The notes under the pieces are model-generated. The model had not been told where the DNA came from. It saw nothing but the letters and a program-made list of their open reading frames with translations, and made no database searches. From assembly GCA_905200545.1 (NCBI GenBank), contig CAJKKQ010000038.1, positions 1 through 14,781 on the forward strand: a DNA stretch of 14,781 nucleotides, written 5' to 3'. This document shows positions 1 through 9,409 of the stretch, piece by piece. Each line of letters opens with the position of its first letter. Position 1 is the stretch's first letter. The position numbers and the translations under genes are program-made. Origin of the DNA: an uncultured Oscillibacter sp. GTDB lineage: Bacteria > Bacillota > Clostridia > Oscillospirales > Oscillospiraceae.

Positions 1-17
1 TCTTCTTTGGTCAGCAT
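1..17 (-). CDS. Possible 5' end of a further leftward gene (partial)
   Basis: Seen: on the minus strand an ATG at 17 opens a frame reading M-L-T-K-E-E to the window edge. It begins 7 nt after the TGA of the DUF5662 gene and is preceded by a GAGGG-like ribosome site about 4 nt upstream. Tight spacing like this is usual inside an operon. Only five to six codons are visible, so no product can be named and the start could be chance. Confidence 0.35.
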
Positions 18-23
18 ACACCC

Positions 24-563
24 TCACTTTCCCAGGATGTCATGGCGGATGTAATCAAAAGCCGCGTCCTCCCCCTCATCCCGGAGCTTGATGAGCATGG
101 ACTCCAGAAGCCGGGAGGTCTCCGGGTGGAGCAGCAGCCGCTTCTTCTGTCCACGCAGGAAGAAACGGTAGGGATCTGCGGGGTCGAAGGCAGCGCCCCG
201 ATAGACCTTGCTGGCGGCCAGACGGTCACAGAACATCTCCGCCACGTATTTCTTGGGCATTTCCACGCCGGTGATGCCCTCGCCGGTGAGGCTGTAATCC
301 GTCCAATACTCAAAGTGGTGGCGGTTGCGGCCCTTGTGGTGCAGCCAGGAGGCACTGTATCCGTCCGCCTGGCGCTGAGCGTCGTTGGGACTATGGTCTC
401 CCTGGAAGTACCGGGCGCCCGCCCAGAACTCCGTGGGAGAGAATTTGGAGAGGTCGTGGGTCAGCCCCTGCCAGTATAGGCCAAGACGGAAGCAGTATTT
501 CCGCACCAGCGCCCGGTGCCGGCAGACGGTTTTGAAATGGCCCCAGATGTGCACGATCCTCAC
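24..563 (-). CDS. DUF5662 family protein
   Basis: The 179-residue protein matches my memory of the DUF5662 family, common in Clostridia and of unknown function. Seen: an N-terminal GHFKTV..HR segment, then GLYWQGLTHDLSK (about residues 28-40) and a His-rich block HHKGRNRHHFEYW (75-87). The paired HD and HH/HH residues look like metal ligands of an all-alpha HD-like fold; that is inference, not demonstrated. The frame opens with GTG at 563. A second GTG four codons in sits better behind the GAGGTGAGG ribosome site, so the true start may be 551. An extended -10 promoter lies just upstream. Family assignment is fairly secure; biochemical role is unknown. Confidence 0.82.
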   Translation of the reverse strand: MRIVHIWGHFKTVCRHRALVRKYCFRLGLYWQGLTHDLSKFSPTEFWAGARYFQGDHSPNDAQRQADGYSASWLHHKGRNRHHFEYWTDYSLTGEGITGVEMPKKYVAEMFCDRLAASKVYRGAAFDPADPYRFFLRGQKKRLLLHPETSRLLESMLIKLRDEGEDAAFDYIRHDILGK

Positions 564-584
564 CTCGGAAAAATCTTTCCAACC

Positions 585-593
585 AGTATAGCA
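585..593 (-). promoter_or_regulatory. Extended -10 promoter for the DUF5662 gene
   Basis: On the minus strand the motif TGC-TATACT (TGn extended -10) lies about 20 nt before the GTG start at 563. No good -35 is visible at 17 nt, which is typical of extended -10 promoters. Assigned by eye only. Confidence 0.5.
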
Positions 594-669
594 CAGCCAC
601 CTGAAAAATACGAGGGATTTTTTCGCATGGAACGGCGCTGTCGGTGCAAACTACCCGGGAGGTGTTTTG

Positions 670-1104
670 ATGGAGGGTGCAATCATCGGCGGCCCGGCAT
701 GCTGGAGCGGCTGGCTGCCGCCGGGGATCCTGCGGGTGGATACGGCGGAGGCCCTGGCGGGACAGAAGCTGGAGATTTTGGCCCTGGCGGAGGAGAGCAG
801 GGGATTTCGGGGAGTGATGTGCCGGGTGGCCCTGGTGCCGGGAAACGGCGGCGGGGATCTCTCCGGGCTCCGGGCGGAGACTGTGGTCACCTGGGGGCTT
901 TCTCCCCGGGACAGCCTGACCCTCTCCAGTTTGTCGGAGCCGGTACTGTGCGTACAGCGGGCGCTGCTGCGGCCTGACGGCGGCGTGGTGGAGCCTCAGG
1001 AGCTGCCGCTGCCCCGCCTGCCCGCCCCGGCAGAGCAGATGCTGCCGCTGCTGGGACTCTGGCTGTTGCGGATGCCACTGACAAAACTGGTGTTTCCATG
1101 GTAG
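670..1104 (+). CDS. Hypothetical protein, 144 aa
   Basis: I do not recognise this family. The ATG at 670 is preceded by GGGAGGTG at a good distance. A TTG one codon upstream would also fit the frame, but ATG is preferred. The protein is rich in Gly, Leu and Pro and mostly non-polar, with no clear signal peptide. It ends in a Leu-rich stretch (LLPLLGLWLLRM) that could be a short amphipathic or membrane-contacting helix. A phrase like WGLSPRDSLTLSSL mid-protein looks like a structured beta/turn core. It is followed after 25 nt by the small Cys-rich membrane peptide and then the alaS leader, so the two small genes may be co-transcribed. The coding call rests on the ribosome site, frame length and layout. 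Confidence 0.6.
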   Translation: MEGAIIGGPACWSGWLPPGILRVDTAEALAGQKLEILALAEESRGFRGVMCRVALVPGNGGGDLSGLRAETVVTWGLSPRDSLTLSSLSEPVLCVQRALLRPDGGVVEPQELPLPRLPAPAEQMLPLLGLWLLRMPLTKLVFPW

Positions 1105-1129
1105 GCTCCAAGAAAAAGGGGGCGGCAGT

Positions 1130-1312
1130 ATGTGGTATCAATGGCTGATTCTGGGGCTGATCCTGGCGGGAACCTGCGCTGTGTGCTGGATCCTCTACGG
1201 CAACAAGGGCGGCACTACCCGCTGCATCGGCTGCGGCAAGTGTTTGGCGGATGGTCAGTGCATCCTGCAAAAGCGGGGGAAAAAGGAAAAAACAACGGGA
1301 ATTCCCCGTTGA
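1130..1312 (+). CDS. Small Cys-rich single-pass membrane protein
   Basis: A 60-residue peptide starting at an ATG behind a GGGGGCGGC ribosome-like stretch. Seen: one hydrophobic helix (about residues 4-23, WLILGLILAGTCAVCWILYG), then a short loop and a Cys cluster CIGCGKCLADGQC (residues 32-44), ending in a Lys/Arg-rich tail. The layout resembles the 'FeoB-associated Cys-rich membrane protein' type peptides. The CxxCxxC core also recalls ferredoxin cluster loops. It may bind iron, another metal or an Fe-S cluster at the membrane; that is inference. No feoB is nearby in this window. Its TGA stop overlaps the -35 box of the alaS promoter. Confidence 0.62.
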   Translation: MWYQWLILGLILAGTCAVCWILYGNKGGTTRCIGCGKCLADGQCILQKRGKKEKTTGIPR

Positions 1313-1336
1313 CAATCTACCCAAAAAGGATATAAT
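1309..1336 (+). promoter_or_regulatory. Consensus sigma-A promoter of alaS
   Basis: TTGACA at 1309-1314, 16-nt spacer, TATAAT at 1331-1336: both hexamers match consensus exactly. The -35 overlaps the TGA stop (1310-1312) of the upstream small gene. Transcription would begin near 1343, right at the start of the T-box leader. Confidence 0.85.
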
Positions 1337-1342
1337 ATCTTT

Positions 1343-1574
1343 GCTCAAATGGAAAACCGCTGTGAGGAAGTCAGCTTTACGAAACAGGCCAAGCGAGAGG
1401 GGAGACGGTGGGAGCCCCTTGTCAATGCCGTGAAGCAGCCGCTTCGGAGCACGTCCGCGAGGAGCGGAACGGTTCATCTCCGTTACCGGATGGCTAAGAT
1501 GCCCCGCAAGGGGATAATTAGGGTGGTACCGTGAAGCAAGCCTTCGCCCCTAAACCGGGGCGGAGGCTTTTTTG
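1343..1574 (+). promoter_or_regulatory. T-box riboswitch (alanine) with terminator
   Basis: The alaS leader senses uncharged tRNA-Ala. Seen: the Stem I distal signature GCGAGAGGGG...GGTGGGAGCCCC (1393-1418). A specifier loop closes between GCTTTAC (1374-1380) paired with GTGAAGC (1430-1436) and ACAGG (1384-1388) paired with CTTGT (1418-1422). This leaves the alanine codon GCC at 1427-1429, followed by a purine, as specifier. The T-box core is AGGGTGGTACCG (1520-1531). Its TGGT would pair with the ACCA end of tRNA-Ala (discriminator A). UAGGG (1519-1523) can pair with CCCUA (1548-1552) as antiterminator. The competing terminator is a 13-bp stem, 1538-1550 with 1557-1569, followed by T6. Known for the family: uncharged tRNA stabilises the antiterminator and lets alaS be read. 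The stem assignment was done by eye. Confidence 0.93.
1538..1573 (+). terminator. T-box intrinsic terminator of alaS leader
   Basis: A 13-bp stem (1538-1550 with 1557-1569, one G-T pair), 6-nt loop TAAACC, followed by a T6 run at 1568-1573. It overlaps the 3' half of the antiterminator, as required for a transcription-attenuating T-box. Confidence 0.88.
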
Positions 1575-1647
1575 TTTCTTCCGGCGGCGGTTTCCCGGAG
1601 ATGGTGTTTTCACAAAAATGATTTCATATACCAGGAGGAAGATTACC

Positions 1648-4283
<2,636 letters not shown>

Positions 4284-4287
<4 letters not shown>

Positions 4288-4832
4288 CCCGGGAAGATCT
4301 TCAGCGCCTTCTGGCCCTGCAGGCAGATCTGAGTACCATTGGATTGGAGCAGTCTGAAAACACACCCTATTTCTGCACCCCGGAGGGGGCGGAGTACGTG
4401 GGGTGGATCGGCTGTGACGGCGTCCATTTTATTCTGCTGCCGGGGGATGAGCGGATCTACTGTGTAGACCCGTCCATGGGCGGCGAAGGAACCTTTGTGC
4501 TGCCGGTAGCGGAGAATTTGCGGGAGTTTCTCTCTTTCGTCCTTTTCTGCCGGGATGCCAATCCCATTTCTCAGATTTACTGGTTGGAAGAAGAACGTTT
4601 CCGCAGTATGCTGCAGGAGGATGCTGCGGCCTGTTGGGAAGGCTGTGAGGACTTCAAGGCTCAGAAAGCAGCCACGCTTACAGCCATCGCCGACGCCTTC
4701 GCCCTGGAGCCCAGGGATCCCTATGAAGCGGTGAAGACCATGCAGGCGGCTTTTGATCCGTCGGCACTGGTGTTTTCTGATGAGTACTACGACGTCCTGG
4801 GACTGACGAATCCCCGCCACCCGGAGGAGTAG
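4284..4832 (+). CDS. Hypothetical protein, 182 aa, coupled to alaS
   Basis: I do not recognise this protein. The ATG at 4284 overlaps the alaS stop as ATGA, so translation is probably coupled and expression should follow alaS and its T-box. The protein is acidic and rich in aromatic residues, with no membrane segment or signal peptide. It contains GAEYVGWIGCDGVHFILLPGDERIYCVDP (written here in parts: GAEYVGWIGCDG then VHFILLPGDERIYCVDP) and VAENLREFLSFVLFCRDA. A beta-rich core followed by a 'vA.nl.eFl.f' helix recalls SMI1/KNR4 (SUKH)-like proteins, a weak resemblance only. If so it could be an immunity-like or protein-binding fold, but no toxin gene is adjacent. Function unknown. Confidence 0.8.
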
Positions 4833-4916
4833 GGGAGAATCGATGATGGCGGGATGCCGGCGCCGTGCGGGCCCTTTCCCCGCAGGAAAGACAAGGAGCC
4901 ATGACGCTTGCGGGTC

Positions 4917-4945
4917 TGGACGGCCGGGGCAAACCGGTGTATAAT
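4917..4945 (+). promoter_or_regulatory. Probable promoter of the HIT gene
   Basis: A perfect TATAAT at 4940-4945 lies 36 nt before the HIT start codon. The -35 region 17 nt upstream (CTGGAC at 4917-4922) is a poor match. The -10 call is good; the -35 is uncertain. Confidence 0.55.
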
Positions 4946-4981
4946 CAGTTCATATGAAACCACTACAAAGGAGGGAAAAAC

Positions 4982-5320
4982 ATGTCAGATTGCTTGTTCT
5001 GCAAAATTGCGGCGGGGGAGATCCCGTCCAACAAGGTCTATGAGGATGATCTGTGCTATGCCTTTTACGACATCGCACCTCAGGCACCTACCCACTTTCT
5101 GGTGATTCCCAAGGAGCATATTGGCTCTGTCTCTCAGGTGACGGCGGACAACAGTGCCGTGGTGGCCCATATCTTTGAGGTCATTGCCAAGCTGACGAAG
5201 GAACTGGGGCTGGAGAGCTACCGTGTAGTTTCCAACATCGGCGAGCAGGCGGGACAGAGCGTGTTCCACCTGCACTTCCACGTGCTCAGCGGACGGGACA
5301 TGACCTGGCCTCCGGGCTGA
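4982..5320 (+). CDS. HIT family protein (HinT-like purine nucleotide hydrolase)
   Basis: A small cytoplasmic histidine-triad protein of 112 residues, the usual size for the HinT branch. Known for the family: they hydrolyse nucleoside phosphoramidates and AMP-lysine-like adducts through a covalent nucleotidyl-His intermediate. Seen: the N-terminal CLFCKIAAGEIPS with a CxxC pair (C4, C7) typical of bacterial HIT proteins, then APTHFLVIPKEHI. The triad is HLHFH (H96, H98, H100; H98 would be the nucleophile), and the tail is TWPPG. AAAGGAGGG sits 6-7 nt before the ATG. It has its own TATAAT box and is followed at 31 nt by the YcxB-like gene. HinT is often found near aminoacyl-tRNA synthetase genes, so the alaS neighbourhood is unsurprising. 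Physiological substrate is not inferable. Confidence 0.95.
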   Translation: MSDCLFCKIAAGEIPSNKVYEDDLCYAFYDIAPQAPTHFLVIPKEHIGSVSQVTADNSAVVAHIFEVIAKLTKELGLESYRVVSNIGEQAGQSVFHLHFHVLSGRDMTWPPG

Positions 5321-5351
5321 TGCGGGATCCCAGCGGGAATGGAGTGCTAAC

Positions 5352-5873
5352 TTGGAAACATATTTTGAAAACCGGCATATTCATGATCTTGCATATTTAA
5401 AGGAATACTACCTGCACACCATCAAAACCGTTCCCAAGGGCTTGATTTTGTGGCTGGTACTGGCTGCCGGCTGCCTGGTTTTCCTGGTGGTGGATTTGAT
5501 GGCTGGCAATTTCATCATGTCCATTGTCTATGTGGCCCTGGCGGCCCTGTGCCTGCTGCGGGGATTCCTGGGAGAGTGGTTGCAGCTGCGCCAGAGCTAT
5601 CTGAAGGCAGCTTCCAAGTACGAAAAGGCCTCCTGGGAGACGGTGGTCACCTTAGGGGAGGATATCTGCCTAACGGATGACGGCCGCCAGTCCATGCACA
5701 TCGACTGGCGCAACTGTCAGCAGCTGCGCCAAAGCGGAGGCTGGATCCATCTGCGTATGCGGGATCGGATGGGAGAACTGCGGATCCGCAAGTCCGACTT
5801 TACCGTGGGAACGGCGGAGGCATTCTGCCAGTGGCTGGCGCAGACGCATCCTGAGATCCGGCAGCGGGGATGA
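5352..5873 (+). CDS. YcxB-like membrane protein
   Basis: A 173-residue protein with a short N-terminal cytoplasmic part, two adjacent transmembrane helices (about 31-49 and 53-71), and a soluble C-terminal domain of about 95 residues. The end of that domain, with I.L.D.GR..IDW.....Q....WI.L....G.LRI.KSDF, is like the YcxB domain, a small PH-like beta fold of unknown role. The start is TTG at 5352. It is preceded by GGAG 7 nt upstream and no in-frame ATG occurs before the second helix, so TTG is the likely start. It follows the HIT gene by 31 nt and is closed by a strong terminator 26 nt after its stop, so the two probably form a short operon. The YcxB assignment is from sequence feel. Confidence 0.78.
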   Translation: METYFENRHIHDLAYLKEYYLHTIKTVPKGLILWLVLAAGCLVFLVVDLMAGNFIMSIVYVALAALCLLRGFLGEWLQLRQSYLKAASKYEKASWETVVTLGEDICLTDDGRQSMHIDWRNCQQLRQSGGWIHLRMRDRMGELRIRKSDFTVGTAEAFCQWLAQTHPEIRQRG

Positions 5874-5898
5874 ATGCTGCCGCAGGCGAAAAACATGG

Positions 5899-5934
5899 AA
5901 GGCACGGATACCGATCAGGTATCCGTGCCTTTTT
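5899..5934 (+). terminator. Rho-independent terminator after the YcxB-like gene
   Basis: A perfect 14-bp stem (5899-5912 with 5918-5931), 5-nt loop GATCA, then a T5 run. It lies between two converging genes. The minus-strand side has a T-run only after a 4-nt gap, so it may work weakly for the macro-domain gene too. Confidence 0.93.
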
Positions 5935-5959
5935 CGTGGGAGATCCGAGATGGAAGGGA

Positions 5960-6517
5960 TTACCTCTTCTGGTGAGAAACATCCAAACGGCCATCGTGGG
6001 ATTCGGCGAACCAGAGGTTCCAGACCTGCCGATAGACATCTGCAGCGGCTTCTGTATGACAGACCATGCGAACCTGCTGGGGGAGATCGTGGCTTGAGAG
6101 AAAGTCCATAATGGCCCGAAGGGCCACTGTGGCGGCTTGGTGGATGGGATAGCCGTACACGCCGGTGGAGATAGAGGGGAAGTCCACGCTGCGAATACCC
6201 TTTTGAGCCGCCAGAGACAGGCAGGAGCGGTAGCAGGAGGCCAGAAGAGCCGCCTCGCCATGGCCGCCGCCCTGCCAGATCGGGCCCGGAGTGTGCAGGA
6301 CATATTTGGCCGGGAGGTTGTATCCCGCCGTGATTTTGGCTTGCCCGGTTTCACATCCCCCCAGGGTTCGGCATTCCTCCAGAAGCCGGGGCCCTGCGGC
6401 GGCATGGATGGCTCCGTCTACACCGCTGCCGCCCAAGAGCGTGGTATTGGCGGCGTTGACGATGGCCTCGGCATTTGACTTTGTGATGTCTCCCATAATA
6501 ATGGAAAAGCGCTGCAT
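5960..6517 (-). CDS. Macro-domain protein (O-acetyl-ADP-ribose deacetylase type)
   Basis: A 185-residue stand-alone macro domain of the YmdB class. Known for the class: they bind ADP-ribose and hydrolyse O-acetyl-ADP-ribose or ADP-ribose linked to acidic residues. Seen: GDIT (early strand), IVNAANTTLLGGSGVDGAI (adenine/ribose loop with the catalytic-type NAAN and GGSGVDGAI motifs), AGPRLLEEC, GQAKITAGYNLPAKYVLHTPGP, and the phosphate-binding loop SISTGVYGYP. All core motifs are intact. The start ATG at 6517 has AAAGGGGTG a few nt upstream. A longer frame exists but lacks a ribosome site. It is transcribed divergently from the TIM-barrel gene. No ADP-ribosyltransferase partner is visible in the window, so a general ADP-ribose clean-up role is the cautious view. 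Confidence 0.95.
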   Translation of the reverse strand: MQRFSIIMGDITKSNAEAIVNAANTTLLGGSGVDGAIHAAAGPRLLEECRTLGGCETGQAKITAGYNLPAKYVLHTPGPIWQGGGHGEAALLASCYRSCLSLAAQKGIRSVDFPSISTGVYGYPIHQAATVALRAIMDFLSSHDLPQQVRMVCHTEAAADVYRQVWNLWFAESHDGRLDVSHQKR

Positions 6518-6537
6518 ATACTCACCCCTTTTTGTAA

Positions 6538-6565
6538 AGTATACAGCGGCCGGGGAAAAAAGCAA
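6538..6565 (-). promoter_or_regulatory. Promoter of the macro-domain gene
   Basis: On the minus strand TTGCTT (6565-6560), 16-nt spacer, TATACT (6543-6538), placed 20 nt before the start codon. Reasonable sigma-A match. Confidence 0.6.
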
Positions 6566-6577
6566 GGGCAAAGGGGC

Positions 6578-6606
6578 TTGTGCGGAAGCCTTGCGGATGG
6601 TATGAT
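6578..6606 (+). promoter_or_regulatory. Promoter of the TIM-barrel/phosphatase/serine dehydratase run
   Basis: TTGTGC (6578-6583), 17-nt spacer, TATGAT (6601-6606), 38 nt before the ATG at 6645. It faces away from the macro-domain promoter, so the 127-bp gap is a divergent promoter region. Confidence 0.6.
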
Positions 6607-6644
6607 GTTCAGACAACATTATGCTTTGACGAAAGGAGCCGCTC

Positions 6645-7310
6645 ATGGCAAAAAAAGTACCTTCCTATACAGGAACTCTGCGCAGTCACTCTTTGATGCT
6701 CCCGCCCTGCATCAGTGAATGCAGCGGTATCCGGATATTTGGACGGCGTATCAAGTCCCTGGCGTTTTCCACAGATGTGGCCATTATTAAAAACATCAAT
6801 GCCGATGCCATTATTGCTGTCTATCCCTTTACGCCTCAGCCGGTCATTGCTCAGGCGATCATATCTGTCAGTGATGTGCCGGTGTTCGTGGGCGTAGGAG
6901 GGGGCATCACCACGGGACAGCGCTCTGTGCGCCTGGCGGTTCAGGCGGAACACCAGGGCGCGTATGGAGTGGTTCTCAATGCCCCGGTGCCCAATGAGGT
7001 GATCCGGCAGATCAAGCAAGAAGTGGACATCCCGGTGGTGGCCACTGTGGTCTCCGGACATACGGATATCCGTGGCCGCCTGGAAGCGGGGACGGATTTT
7101 CTGAATGTTTCCGGTGCGGCGGCTACGCCGGAGATCGTGGCGGAGATCCGGAGGGATTTCCCGGATGTGCCCATTATTGCCACCGGAGGCCCTACGGAGG
7201 AGACGATTTTGGCTACCATTCGGGCGGGGGCCAATGCGGTGACCTACACGCCGCCCACCAACGGTGCGCTGTTTGCCTCCATCATGGAGCAGCACCGCAA
7301 AAGTTTTTGA
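6645..7310 (+). CDS. TIM-barrel phosphate-binding protein of unknown substrate
   Basis: A 221-residue cytoplasmic protein with the strand-helix repeat of a (beta/alpha)8 barrel. Seen in order: FSTDVAIIKNINADAIIAVYPF (in parts: FSTDVAIIKN, INADAIIAVYPF), PVFVGVGGGITTGQRS (about 79-94), GAYGVVLNAPVP (106-116), DIPVVATVVSG (128-138), GTDFLNVSGAAATPE, and PIIATGGPTEETILATI (176-192), then GANAVTYTPP. The late ATGGPTEET-type loop is the usual phosphate-binding site of such barrels. Clostridia homologues are commonly labelled only 'hydrolase', and I cannot name the reaction. KDPG-aldolase or nicotinate phosphoribosyltransferase-like barrels are the nearest in layout. AAAGGAG lies 7 nt before the ATG. 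It is followed after 18 nt by the phosphatase gene, pointing to one transcript. Confidence 0.75.
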   Translation: MAKKVPSYTGTLRSHSLMLPPCISECSGIRIFGRRIKSLAFSTDVAIIKNINADAIIAVYPFTPQPVIAQAIISVSDVPVFVGVGGGITTGQRSVRLAVQAEHQGAYGVVLNAPVPNEVIRQIKQEVDIPVVATVVSGHTDIRGRLEAGTDFLNVSGAAATPEIVAEIRRDFPDVPIIATGGPTEETILATIRAGANAVTYTPPTNGALFASIMEQHRKSF

Positions 7311-7328
7311 AAATTGGGAGGATGTAGG

Positions 7329-7778
7329 ATGGAGCGCATCCTGTTCGTCTGCCACGGCAATATCTGCCGCAGCCCTATGGCGGAATTTGTGATGAAGGAT
7401 CTGGTGGGGAAGGCTGGGGCCGATGAGCGGTTTTTTATTGCCTCGGCAGCTACCAGCACGGAGGAGATCGGAAATCCTGTCTATCCCCCTGCTCGCCGCA
7501 AGCTGGCAGAACATGGCATTGGCTGCGCGGGCAAGACCGCACGGCAGATGACAGCGGCAGATTATCGTGAATATGATCTGCTGATCGGGATGGACAGTGC
7601 AAATCTCCGGAATATGCGGCGTATCTGCGGTGGAGATCCGGAGGGGAAGATCCGCCTGCTGATGGATTTTACAGATCGGCCGGGCGATGTGGCGGATCCC
7701 TGGTATACGGGGGATTTTGAGACCACCTGGCGGGATATATCCGCAGGGTGCCGGGGATTACTGGAATGGCTTTCCTAA
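7329..7778 (+). CDS. Low-molecular-weight protein tyrosine/arginine phosphatase
   Basis: A 149-residue cytoplasmic phosphatase. Seen: the P-loop CHGNICRS (CX5R, nucleophile C8 and R14) right at the N-terminus, followed by PMAEFVMKDL, and the general-acid motif DPWYTG (D123) near the C-terminus. Length and motif spacing match the LMW-PTP family. Known for the family: they dephosphorylate phosphotyrosine, and some Firmicute members (YwlE) act on phosphoarginine. I cannot decide between these. The ATG at 7329 has GGGAGG 7 nt upstream; the frame also opens at a TTG at 7314, but that stretch contains the ribosome site. It lies 18 nt after the TIM-barrel gene and 87 nt before sdaAB, with no obvious terminator between, so it is probably co-transcribed with them. 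Confidence 0.93.
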   Translation: MERILFVCHGNICRSPMAEFVMKDLVGKAGADERFFIASAATSTEEIGNPVYPPARRKLAEHGIGCAGKTARQMTAADYREYDLLIGMDSANLRNMRRICGGDPEGKIRLLMDFTDRPGDVADPWYTGDFETTWRDISAGCRGLLEWLS

Positions 7779-7865
7779 AGGGCTGTGTCTGCGGCTTTTT
7801 CTGAATGATCATGCGCCGATGGGGCAGACAATCCCGGGTAAGACCGCGCAGATGGAGGAGACAAG

Positions 7866-8534
7866 ATGCTGGATATTTTTGAGATCCTGGGCCCGGTAAT
7901 GGTTGGGCCCTCCAGTTCCCATACGGCAGGAGCCGTACGGATCGGGCGGATGGGGCGAACCTTACTGGGCAGCGACCCCGTACAGGCAGATATCGGCCTG
8001 TACGGATCCTTTGCCGAGACAGGAAAAGGACACGGTACAGACCGGGCGCTGGTGGCGGGATTGCTGGGAATGCGCACGGATGACCTGCGGATCCCGGCCA
8101 GTTTTGACCTGGCAAAGGAGCACAAACTCCATTTTTCTTTCCGAACGGTGCAGTTGCGGGATGCCCATCCCAACACGGCGGTGCTGGACTTGGTGGGAAA
8201 GGATGGCCGGACCCTCTCCATGCAGGCTGCCTCTACCGGCGGAGGCCGTATCCGGGTAGACCGGCTGCAGGGCGTGGAAGTGAATTTCACCGGAAATTTC
8301 CACACCCTGGTGATCCGCCACCGGGATGTAGCTGGTGAATTGGCGGATGTGACCCGGGAGCTTTCCCGGGCCCGGGTAAATATTGCCAACATGAGCCTTT
8401 GCCGCGCCCGGCGGGGCGGTATGGCTCTGACGGTGATCGAGACGGATCAAAAGGTGCCGCCTGTGGTGCGCCAGCTGATCCGGGAACTGCCGGGTGTGGA
8501 GAGCCTGACGTATTATCAGAAGGAGGAGGACTGA
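7866..8534 (+). CDS. sdaAB: L-serine dehydratase, iron-sulfur type, beta subunit
   Basis: The small subunit of the two-chain bacterial L-serine ammonia-lyase (serine to pyruvate plus ammonia), 222 residues, normal length. Seen: the N-terminal signature GPVMVGPSSSHTAGAVRIGR, which forms part of the substrate-binding region. A C-terminal ACT domain starts near HTLVIRHRDVAGELADVT and runs through ARVNIANMSL to ALTVIETD. ACT domains in this family sit at the dimer interface and can sense serine. GGAGGAG lies 5 nt before the ATG. It is followed by sdaAA with only one nucleotide between stop and start, so the two subunits are translated together. A run of Gly-rich segments between the domains is normal. 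No odd residues seen. Confidence 0.96.
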   Translation: MLDIFEILGPVMVGPSSSHTAGAVRIGRMGRTLLGSDPVQADIGLYGSFAETGKGHGTDRALVAGLLGMRTDDLRIPASFDLAKEHKLHFSFRTVQLRDAHPNTAVLDLVGKDGRTLSMQAASTGGGRIRVDRLQGVEVNFTGNFHTLVIRHRDVAGELADVTRELSRARVNIANMSLCRARRGGMALTVIETDQKVPPVVRQLIRELPGVESLTYYQKEED

Positions 8535-8535
8535 G

Positions 8536-9408
8536 ATGGCACTGGATTCCATGCAGGAGATCTTTGATAAGTGCGCGGCGGGAAACCGCTCCTTCTGGCA
8601 GGTGGTGCAGGATACCGATGTGGAGGAACGACAGGTGAGCCCGGAGGAGTCCTGGCACAAGATGCTGGATACCTGGCGGGCTATGCTGGATTCTGCCGAG
8701 AGCTACCGGGGAGAGCGCCGGTCTCTCAGCGGTTTGGTGGGCGGCGACGGCCGGCTGATGCGGGAGTTCGTGCAGGAGGATTCCCCCATCTCCGGAGCTT
8801 TTATGGGAGAGGTCATCGCCACGGCCCTGTCCGTGGGAGAGAGCAATGCCTGTATGCGTAAGATCGTGGCAGCTCCCACCGCGGGTTCCTGTGGAGTCTT
8901 GCCTGCGGTGCTGGTGCCGCTGTACTGGCACAATGTTTCGGAGCAGGAGATCGTTCGGGCCCTGTATGTGGCGGCGGGGATCGGAGCGGTGATCGGGTAC
9001 CGGGCATCCATCTCCGGCGCAGCCGGCGGCTGTCAGGCGGAGATCGGAAGCGCCTCCGCCATGGCGGCAGGGGCGCTGGTATCCATTCGCGGCGGGACAC
9101 CCGCTCAAATCGGCCACGCAGCGGCCATGGCGCTGAAGAATCTCATGGGATTGATCTGCGACCCGGTTGCGGGATTGGTGGAGGTTCCCTGTGTAAAGCG
9201 GAATGTCATTGGCGCGGTAAATGCCGTCAGCTGCGCGGACATGGCCCTGGCGGGGATCGAGAGCCGAGTGCCTGTCGATCAGGTCATCGACTGTATGGGA
9301 GATGTGGGAGAGCGCCTGCCCCGGGAGTTCCGGGAGACTGCATTGGGCGGTTTGGCGGCTACGCCGTTCGGCAAAGCGGTTAAGGAACAGATGGATCGAA
9401 AATCGTGA
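8536..9408 (+). CDS. sdaAA: L-serine dehydratase, iron-sulfur type, alpha subunit
   Basis: The catalytic subunit of the serine ammonia-lyase, 290 residues, normal length. Seen: KIVAAPTAGSCGVLPAV (C119), SGAAGGCQAEIGSASAMAAG (C166), and ICDPVAGLVEVPCVKRN (C208 and C219). The spacing C166-X41-C208-X10-C219 is exactly the pattern of [4Fe-4S] ligands in the single-chain Legionella enzyme (C343, C385, C396), so the cluster should be assembled. The cluster is oxygen-sensitive, which fits an anaerobe. The AGGAGGAGG ribosome site lies inside the end of sdaAB. An intrinsic terminator begins just after the stop. The product is probably a cytoplasmic heteromer with SdaAB, feeding serine carbon into pyruvate. 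Confidence 0.97.
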   Translation: MALDSMQEIFDKCAAGNRSFWQVVQDTDVEERQVSPEESWHKMLDTWRAMLDSAESYRGERRSLSGLVGGDGRLMREFVQEDSPISGAFMGEVIATALSVGESNACMRKIVAAPTAGSCGVLPAVLVPLYWHNVSEQEIVRALYVAAGIGAVIGYRASISGAAGGCQAEIGSASAMAAGALVSIRGGTPAQIGHAAAMALKNLMGLICDPVAGLVEVPCVKRNVIGAVNAVSCADMALAGIESRVPVDQVIDCMGDVGERLPREFRETALGGLAATPFGKAVKEQMDRKS

Positions 9409-9409
9409 T

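Noticed and set aside
1531..1647. Upstream GTG start and N-terminal extension of alaS
   Set aside because: The region is the T-box antiterminator/terminator; the AGGAGG-preceded ATG at 1648 gives the normal AlaRS length. An ATG at 1618 lacks a ribosome site.
6518..6646. N-terminal extension of the macro-domain gene
   Set aside because: It covers two promoters and has no ribosome site; the macro fold begins at MQRFSIIMGDIT.
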